A stretch of DNA of 10,206 nt from Paludibacteraceae bacterium (GTDB taxonomy: Bacteria > Bacteroidota > Bacteroidia > Bacteroidales > Paludibacteraceae): contig CANFFA010000056.1 in assembly GCA_947445425.1 (NCBI GenBank), positions 1-10,206 on the forward strand, in the 5' to 3' direction. Both the position numbers and the translations under genes were made by a program. The notes under the pieces were generated by a model. It was not told where the DNA came from. It saw only the letters and a program-made list of their open reading frames with translations, and ran no database searches. Shown here piece after piece: positions 5,416 to 10,206 of the stretch (within the stretch, counting starts at the first letter, position 1; the number at the start of each line of letters is the position of its first letter).

Positions 5416-7200
5416 ATGAGATACCAAATCCTTACCATATTATCGATCTTGCTCATTTCAGTATTGATGTTGAACTTTACACATCAGAAAACCGAATTGT
5501 ACCAAGAAACACCTTTGTTCATTACTGATATTAAAGTTGTAAATGAAAAAGGTATTTTTCTATCACAAAAAGGAGTTAAAAGCGTAGCCTTATACAATGA
5601 AGATTTTTCTGAAAAGAAAAAGGAGTGGAAATTTGCAGAAATCCCAACTGGACTTGCAGTTTCTGGAAAATATCTTTTTGTAACTTGCTTTGAAATTTCT
5701 GGATCACTTTCTATTATTGATTTAGATAGCAATATCATTACTGATGCTATTCCAACAGGATCTGGAACTACTGCTCCCATTGTTAGTCAGGATGGAAAGA
5801 AAGTTTTTGTTTGCAATCAATTTTCAAATACAATTTCAGAAATTGACCTAGTAAAAAAGAAAGAGACTCGCACAGTAAAAGTACTAAGGGAACCTAGAGT
5901 GGTCATCAGCAGTAAAGACGGTAAATTTCTATATGTAGCCAATTATCTACCAGCGCAACGAGCAGATATTGATACAGTTGCAGCATGTGTTTCGGTAATT
6001 AGAACGAGCGATTTTAAGAAAATAAAGGACATTCAGCTTACCAATGGTAGCAATGCTGTACAAGGACTTTGTCTGAGCCCTGACCATAAATACTTATTTG
6101 CAACGCACAATTTGGGACGCTTTCAAGTTCCCACCAGTCAGTTGCAACAAGGTTGGATGAATACCAGTGCGATGAGCGTGATTAATATACAAACCCTTAA
6201 AAATGAAGGGGCTGTATTAATTGATGAGCCAGAACGGGGGGCAGGTGGACTTTGGTCAATTGCTTGTACGGACAAAAACATTCTCATCACACAGTTTGGT
6301 ACCCATGAAATGAGTGTTATTGATTATCCAGCTTTTTTGGAAAAATATACCCAGCAAGCAGACAAATCAAAACTGAGTTACGATTTACATTTTTTGTATG
6401 GTATTCGTGAAAGAATTCATTTGTACGGAAATGGTCCACATGAATTTAGTATCAGTAACAATAAGGTATATATCCTAAGTTACTTTTCCGATACTATCAA
6501 TGTCTTGGACTTAAATACAAAATTGGTTGAGCCCATTGCTTTGGTTAGAAACCGTGTTGAGACGGATGCTCAAAAAGGAGAGAAGTATTTCAACGATGCA
6601 AGTTATTGTTATCAAAATTGGCAATCCTGCAGTGGCTGTCATCCTGGAGAGGCTAGAACGGATGGGTTGAATTGGGATTTGATGAACGATGGAATGGGAA
6701 ATCCCAAGAACTGTAAGAGTATGATATTGGCGCATGAAACGCCCCCCTGTATGGTTTCTGGGATACGTGCAAAGGCAGAGATTGCTGTGAGAAGGGGTTT
6801 TTTAATGATTCAGTTCTACGACATTCCAGAAGAGAAAGCGCAATGTGTGGATGCTTATTTGAAATCTTTAAAACCGATAGCAAGTCCTTACTTGGTTCAT
6901 GGGAAACTTTCAGAAAAAGCTTTGGAAGGACATGAAGTTTTTGATAGAATGAGCTGTAGTCACTGTCATTCAGGACCTTATTATACTGATTTACAATTCC
7001 ATCGTATTGGTGAAAATGTGGAATTTAAGGACGGATGGGATACTCCAACATTGAAGGAAGTCTGGAGAACATCACCTTATCTTTTTGACGGTAGAGCGGC
7101 AAATTTACAAGAGGTTTTCGGAAAATACAAACATGGTATTAGAGATAAAATTACTCCTAAAGAGATAGAGGCATTGGCGGAATATGTGAATTCTTTATAA
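5416..7200 (+). CDS. Secreted YVTN-type beta-propeller fused to a di-heme cytochrome c peroxidase/MauG-like domain
   Basis: A 594-aa exported protein. Residues 1-24 form a signal peptide (MRYQILTILSILLISVLMLN) without an obvious lipobox cysteine, so the mature protein is probably periplasmic. Residues about 30-375 carry repeated propeller strands such as GKYLFVTCFE, KKVFVCNQFSNTISEIDL and GKFLYVANYLP. From about 384 a haem domain follows with two c-type sites, CSGCH (405-409) and CSHCH (514-518), and the peroxidase-family segment TPTLKEVWRTSPYLFDGR (543-560). Di-heme enzymes of this family reduce peroxide or oxidise a protein or small substrate, as MauG does; the propeller may dock the partner. 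The substrate is not evident. It follows iclR by 23 bp. Extra cysteines (398, 433, 445) near the first haem site are not explained. Confidence 0.82.
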   Translation: MRYQILTILSILLISVLMLNFTHQKTELYQETPLFITDIKVVNEKGIFLSQKGVKSVALYNEDFSEKKKEWKFAEIPTGLAVSGKYLFVTCFEISGSLSIIDLDSNIITDAIPTGSGTTAPIVSQDGKKVFVCNQFSNTISEIDLVKKKETRTVKVLREPRVVISSKDGKFLYVANYLPAQRADIDTVAACVSVIRTSDFKKIKDIQLTNGSNAVQGLCLSPDHKYLFATHNLGRFQVPTSQLQQGWMNTSAMSVINIQTLKNEGAVLIDEPERGAGGLWSIACTDKNILITQFGTHEMSVIDYPAFLEKYTQQADKSKLSYDLHFLYGIRERIHLYGNGPHEFSISNNKVYILSYFSDTINVLDLNTKLVEPIALVRNRVETDAQKGEKYFNDASYCYQNWQSCSGCHPGEARTDGLNWDLMNDGMGNPKNCKSMILAHETPPCMVSGIRAKAEIAVRRGFLMIQFYDIPEEKAQCVDAYLKSLKPIASPYLVHGKLSEKALEGHEVFDRMSCSHCHSGPYYTDLQFHRIGENVEFKDGWDTPTLKEVWRTSPYLFDGRAANLQEVFGKYKHGIRDKITPKEIEALAEYVNSL

Positions 7201-7329
7201 TAAGACATAGGACATAAGTCAATGGTCATTGGACAAAAGAATAAAAACTAAAGTTAAGATACTGAAGACTTAAAGTATTTATTAGTAGATTATTGATCGT
7301 ACTGAAAGGAAAGACTAAAAAACACACTG
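7201..7329. other. Intergenic spacer with degenerate GACATA/GTCATTGG repeats
   Basis: Contains AAGACATAGGACATAAGTC followed by AATGGTCATTGGAC, short degenerate repeats common between genes in Bacteroidota. No TAnnTTTG promoter or T-tailed hairpin was found, so the chorismatase-like gene may be read from the upstream transcript. Confidence 0.4.
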
Positions 7330-8484
7330 ATGATGAATAATTTAAACTTGGATATAGCTTATTACTTCACAAAAGAACAATGCTCTTTTGAACGAGCAGT
7401 TCAGGAAATTCTAATTCAATTGAATTTTGGAAACTGCACTCCTATCCGCTTTGTGTTTTTTGGAACGCCACATAGAAGTACTGATTATTATGCTGAATTA
7501 GCTATTTTAAAAGAAAAGGTAGTTGCGAAATATGGAGCAAAATCACCAGTGATAAGTTATGTGTCGCAAGAACCTTTGTGTAATAATTCATTGGCACTAG
7601 AAGTTCACAGCATAGAAATCAGCACAGTGCGGGATATCCAATATCATCAATTTGATAATACTCAATACATAACCATAGAGGATATGAAAAGCAAAAATCT
7701 CTCTCTTGGGGGTGCTTTTGCAAATAATTTTAATGCCAGCATTTTTGAACAATCCAAACAGATCTTTGAGATAATCAAAAGGATACTTGACAAAGAGGAA
7801 ATGCCAATATCATCCATCGTACGTCAATGGAATTATATCTCACAGATAACCTGTATTAATAAGGAGAAACAACATTATCAGGAGTTTAATGATGCCCGGT
7901 CACATTTTTACAATCAAAGCATTTGGCCGTCGGGTTATCCTGCAGCAACAGGAATTGGAACAGAAAGTGGGGGAGTAGTGGTAGATCTTTTTGCTGTGAG
8001 ATCAAAGGGTGAAAATGTAAAGCTTTATCCACTTGATAATAAGTTACAAGTTGCAGCGCATGCCTATTCGCAGGAGGTATTGGTAGGCCAAGAAGACAAG
8101 GCTTTTAAGACTAGAACTACCCCAAAATTTGAACGAGGGAAAGTAGTCAATTCGCTGGACAATGCATTGGTTTATATTTCAGGTACTGCAGCCATTCGAG
8201 GTGAAGGGACATTGGCTGAGACAGACATCAAAAAACAGACAATTATTACGCTTGAAAACATAGAGGAGCTCATCTCTATTTCCAATTTAAAGGAAGCTGG
8301 AGTGGAGATCGTTGAGCCAACAAAGATTAAAAGTCTTCGAATTTATATAAAAGCGGCTCGCGATTATGAAATGGCCAAAATGGTGGTGGATAAAATTTTA
8401 CCCAATGTGCCCGCAATCTATTTAAGAGGGGATATTTGCCGAGATAATCTACTGATTGAAATAGAAGGTATCGCTGGAAATTGA
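7330..8484 (+). CDS. Chorismatase-like protein (FkbO/Hyg5/XanB2 family, RidA/YjgF-like fold)
   Basis: A 384-aa protein resembling enzymes that remove pyruvate from chorismate. FkbO gives a trans-dihydroxycyclohexadiene carboxylate, Hyg5 gives 3-hydroxybenzoate, and XanB2 gives 3- and 4-hydroxybenzoate. Supporting segments are VRQWNYISQI (164-173), YQEFNDAR (183-190), YPAATGIGTESGG (203-215), a degenerate LDNKLQVAAHAYSQ, YISGTAAIRGEG (282-293), TIITLENIEEL and the C-terminal LRGDICRDNLLIEIEG (365-380). C370 and E377 have the seven-residue spacing I recall for Hyg5 Cys327 and catalytic Glu334. No signal peptide, so cytoplasmic. The product cannot be decided by eye; a RidA-like protein of another function is the alternative. 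Two consecutive ATGs (7330, 7333) could serve as start. Chorismate-forming genes lie in the same window, 3.8 kb upstream. Confidence 0.68.
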   Translation: MMNNLNLDIAYYFTKEQCSFERAVQEILIQLNFGNCTPIRFVFFGTPHRSTDYYAELAILKEKVVAKYGAKSPVISYVSQEPLCNNSLALEVHSIEISTVRDIQYHQFDNTQYITIEDMKSKNLSLGGAFANNFNASIFEQSKQIFEIIKRILDKEEMPISSIVRQWNYISQITCINKEKQHYQEFNDARSHFYNQSIWPSGYPAATGIGTESGGVVVDLFAVRSKGENVKLYPLDNKLQVAAHAYSQEVLVGQEDKAFKTRTTPKFERGKVVNSLDNALVYISGTAAIRGEGTLAETDIKKQTIITLENIEELISISNLKEAGVEIVEPTKIKSLRIYIKAARDYEMAKMVVDKILPNVPAIYLRGDICRDNLLIEIEGIAGN

Positions 8485-8498
8485 AATTATAAAATTAT

Positions 8499-8575
8499 AA
8501 ACTCTTAATTATCAAATTGAAGTAAGCCTACGAATTTAGATTGTAGGTAACCTTTCTAAAAACTCTTAAATTATG
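8499..8575. repeat. Leader with direct repeat AAACTCTTAA and small hairpin before the cupin pair
   Basis: AAACTCTTAATTAT at 8499-8512 returns as AAACTCTTAAATTATG at 8560-8575, running into the start codon of the first cupin. Between them CCTAC (8527-8531) pairs with GTAGG (8543-8547), extendable with one bulge. There is no T-tail. It may be a leader or processing site between the chorismatase-like gene and the cupins. The function is unproven. Confidence 0.3.
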
Positions 8576-9151
8576 ACAAAAGCACCTTACAAAAAAAAGT
8601 TCACCAATGCTGACTACTACACCAATGGTGAATTTAACAATGAAGTTGGAATGAAAGCGATGCTGGACATGTTTTCGCACTACGATTTTGAATATACCGA
8701 GTTCATGCAAGAAAACATCTGGGTAACTGATTTTGGATTGGGTGATTTTGAAAATATCGGAATGGGTGGCATTTTTTATGTAAATGATCCTGAACAAAAT
8801 GTATTTGGTCATGAAATCTATTTACTTCCAAATCAAATGATTGCTGAACATGCGCACGTTGCAACTGATTTTCCAGCCAAACATGAAACCGGATTAGTAC
8901 GTCACGGTAGTGCTTATAATTTCTGTATTGGTGAGCCTTCTGCTAATCTTCCTAAATTACCTGAAAGTCAAAAAGAGTTTATCACTTTGTCACATTTCGA
9001 CATAAAAGAAGTGGGTGATTTAGTTTTCCTTTCTGAAATTGAAAGCAAACACTTCCTTTTTTCTGGAGATCACGGGCTTATCCTAACTGAATTTGGTACC
9101 TACCATGACAACAATGGCTTGAGATTTAGTAATCCTTCCGTACAGTTTTAA
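8573..9151 (+). CDS. D-lyxose isomerase-like cupin, first copy
   Basis: A 192-aa single-domain cupin. The segment WVTDFGLGDFENIGM resembles WDITDFGSGDFAKIGL of the Escherichia coli D-lyxose isomerase as I recall it, and the following order of parts is also the same. Likely metal ligands are H93 and H95 in EHAH, E105 in AKHET and H160 in SKHFLF, the complete HxH-E-H set of that family, with four more residues between HxH and Glu than in the recalled isomerase. Such enzymes interconvert aldoses and ketoses using a divalent metal. No signal peptide, so cytoplasmic. It starts 88 bp after the chorismatase-like gene and is followed 53 bp later by a close paralogue. The sugar role is a family inference; another cyclic or hydroxylated substrate is possible given the neighbour. 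Confidence 0.65.
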   Translation: MTKAPYKKKFTNADYYTNGEFNNEVGMKAMLDMFSHYDFEYTEFMQENIWVTDFGLGDFENIGMGGIFYVNDPEQNVFGHEIYLLPNQMIAEHAHVATDFPAKHETGLVRHGSAYNFCIGEPSANLPKLPESQKEFITLSHFDIKEVGDLVFLSEIESKHFLFSGDHGLILTEFGTYHDNNGLRFSNPSVQF

Positions 9152-9204
9152 TTCAGGATTTAGACAAAAGAGTAAAGAGCATAGACTTCAAAAAAAATAA
9201 TATA

Positions 9205-9786
9205 ATGAATACAAAAGTTTCATATACAAAAAAATACAGCAATTCAGATTTTTATACTGATGGTCAATTTAACCAAGATGTAGCTTTGAAAGCGTACTTG
9301 GATATGTTTGAATTCTACGGCATACCTTATACCGATTTCATGAAAGAGAATCTATGGGTAACCGATTTTAGTTTGGGTGATTTCGAGAATGTAGGAATGG
9401 GCGGTATATTTTGGATCAACGATGCTGAACACAACTATTTTGGTCACGAGATCTATCTTCTTCCAAACCAAATGATTGTAGAACATGCACATGTGCCAAC
9501 CGAGCATCAAGCAAAAGGTGAAACTTGGTTGGTTCGCAAAGGAAGCTGTTATAATTACAGCATTGGCGAAACCACACCAAATGCTCCTAAACTACCAGAA
9601 AGTCAAAAAGATTTCATTTCGGTATCGCATTTCCAAAAAATGAAAATCGGTGATGTAGTTTCTCTTAAAGAAATGGAGAGCAAACACTTCCTTTTTGCTG
9701 GTGACGAAGGCTTAGTGGTTACTGAGTTTGGATCTTTTCACGATGGTGATGGATTAAGGTTTACTAATCCAGGAGTGAAGTTTTAA
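9205..9786 (+). CDS. D-lyxose isomerase-like cupin, second copy
   Basis: A 193-aa paralogue of the preceding gene, about 65% identical by hand alignment (about 124 of 192 positions) with no internal gap. Metal ligands are preserved as H94, H96, E106 and H161. The middle block GHEIYLLPNQMI is identical in both copies, while the region right after HxH (PTEHQAKGETW against ATDFPAKHETG) and the helix near KEVGDLVF/MKIGDVVS differ most. Divergence beside the metal site suggests different substrates or a heteromeric pair and argues against mere gene dosage. The 53-bp gap lacks a promoter box or terminator, so the two are probably co-transcribed. It closes the + strand cluster; no clear terminator follows. 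Confidence 0.65.
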   Translation: MNTKVSYTKKYSNSDFYTDGQFNQDVALKAYLDMFEFYGIPYTDFMKENLWVTDFSLGDFENVGMGGIFWINDAEHNYFGHEIYLLPNQMIVEHAHVPTEHQAKGETWLVRKGSCYNYSIGETTPNAPKLPESQKDFISVSHFQKMKIGDVVSLKEMESKHFLFAGDEGLVVTEFGSFHDGDGLRFTNPGVKF

Positions 9787-9795
9787 ATAGGAGCC

Positions 9796-9877
9796 AGAAC
9801 GCAATAGTAGATAGCTTTTAGTTTTGATTATAAATATTCGAAGCTGCTCGGAACGAAAGTTTTTTAGAACGCAATAG
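9796..9877. repeat. 12-bp direct repeat AGAACGCAATAG, two copies
   Basis: AGAACGCAATAG is present at 9796-9807, ten bases after the last cupin stop codon, and again at 9866-9877, where it forms the outer tip of the left arm of the inverted-repeat element. The first copy may be a broken-off repeat end or a partial earlier insertion. Confidence 0.5.
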
Positions 9878-10040
9878 ACGCAAATACCACAAATTTTCGC
9901 AAGTAAAACCCCTAATTAATGTTCTGAATATCTCAATGAATATTTGTGTAAATGCCTTATTAACAAAAGATCATGTTGCAAATGTTATAAAATTAATTTG
10001 CGAAAATTTGCGTTTGTTGCGGTATTTGCGTTCAGAAAAA
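9860..10040. repeat. Inverted-repeat intergenic element, MITE-like
   Basis: The arms 9867-9903 and 9997-10033 are 37-bp imperfect inverted copies. The outer GAACGCAA and the inner CAAATTTTCGCAA match exactly, and similarity continues outward through T-rich/A-rich tips to 9860 and 10040. The 93-bp centre holds no credible gene. CGCAAA-rich repeats like this are familiar between Bacteroidota genes. It separates the convergent cupin cluster and the minus-strand gene, and the stem may stop transcription from both sides, although it lacks the compact form of an intrinsic terminator. It accounts for most of the gene-free stretch 9787-10092. Confidence 0.55.
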
Positions 10041-10092
10041 TATCGAGTATTAGTATTTACTTATTAACCCGACGGATATGTATCGGAATTGT

Positions 10093-10206
10093 TTATGCAG
10101 CGTAATTAATTGATTCGTGTTTAAAATACTTCTTTACCCGTTCTTGATTTTGAACCAGTAAATTCATGTGACCTTCGACATTTTCTTTCAATTTATCTTG
10201 GTTTTT
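10093..10206 (-). CDS. 3' end of an unidentified gene (partial, start outside window)
   Basis: The last 37 codons of a minus-strand frame run from the window edge to a TAA at 10093-10095. The peptide contains DKLKENVEGHMNLLVQNQER and then VKKYFKHESINYAA. It is hydrophilic with heptad-like leucine/valine spacing, suggesting an amphipathic or coiled-coil C-terminal helix. The frame is open throughout, codon choice resembles the neighbours, and the convergent orientation across the repeat element is natural. I do not recognise the family. Confidence 0.5.
   Translation of the reverse strand, partial: KNQDKLKENVEGHMNLLVQNQERVKKYFKHESINYAA

Noticed and set aside
6511..6883. Minus-strand open frames opposite the di-heme domain
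   Set aside because: They oppose CxxCH-encoding sequence and have no recognisable domain or upstream signal.
7201..7329. Separate promoter or terminator before the chorismatase-like gene
   Set aside because: No TAnnTTTG box and no stable T-tailed hairpin; only degenerate short repeats were found.
8528..8812. Minus-strand 94-codon frame across the start of the first cupin
   Set aside because: It overlaps a conserved gene whose paralogue shows the + strand frame is real; no motif or promoter supports it.
9904..9996. Gene inside the inverted-repeat element, such as the GxxExxY nucleases sometimes found amid such repeats
   Set aside because: The 93-bp centre has no adequate frame and no matching motif.

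Overview
The window looks like a chromosomal segment of a member of the Bacteroidota. It is AT-rich, has A/T-rich start regions with little Shine-Dalgarno signal, and carries TAnnTTTG promoter boxes. It also has a prephenate dehydratase / aminotransferase / DAHP synthase-chorismate mutase gene string of the Bacteroidota type. I cannot place it below phylum level. All complete genes lie on the + strand.

Layout. (1) 1-200: intergenic DNA with a weak terminator-like hairpin, a fragment that looks like a dispersed Bacteroidota repeat, and a candidate promoter. (2) 201-3483: aromatic amino acid block of prephenate dehydratase (pheA), a PLP aminotransferase, and a fused DAHP synthase/chorismate mutase. 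It ends in a strong intrinsic terminator. No prephenate dehydrogenase (tyrA) is present. (3) 3543-4412: a HigBA-type toxin-antitoxin pair with its own promoter and palindromic operator. It sits between two identical 43-bp copies of the terminator, so it looks like a cassette inserted at the end of the aromatic operon. (4) 4551-9786: an IclR-family regulator with a palindrome over its -7 box, followed 23 bp later by a secreted beta-propeller/di-heme cytochrome c peroxidase (MauG-like) fusion. Then come a chorismatase-like protein (FkbO/Hyg5/XanB2 family, RidA-like fold) and two tandem cupins about 65% identical to each other that resemble D-lyxose isomerase. (5) 9787-10206: an inverted-repeat element of about 180 bp, then the 3' end of a minus-strand gene running off the window.

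Working together. The first block supplies chorismate precursors and turns prephenate into phenylpyruvate and probably Phe/Tyr. The chorismatase-like protein would remove pyruvate from chorismate to give a hydroxybenzoate or dihydroxycyclohexadiene carboxylate. If so, the IclR-propeller/di-heme-chorismatase-cupin-cupin string may be an undescribed pathway branching from chorismate, with a periplasmic redox enzyme and two putative metal-dependent isomerases. Individual gene assignments rest on motifs read by eye; the combined pathway is inference.
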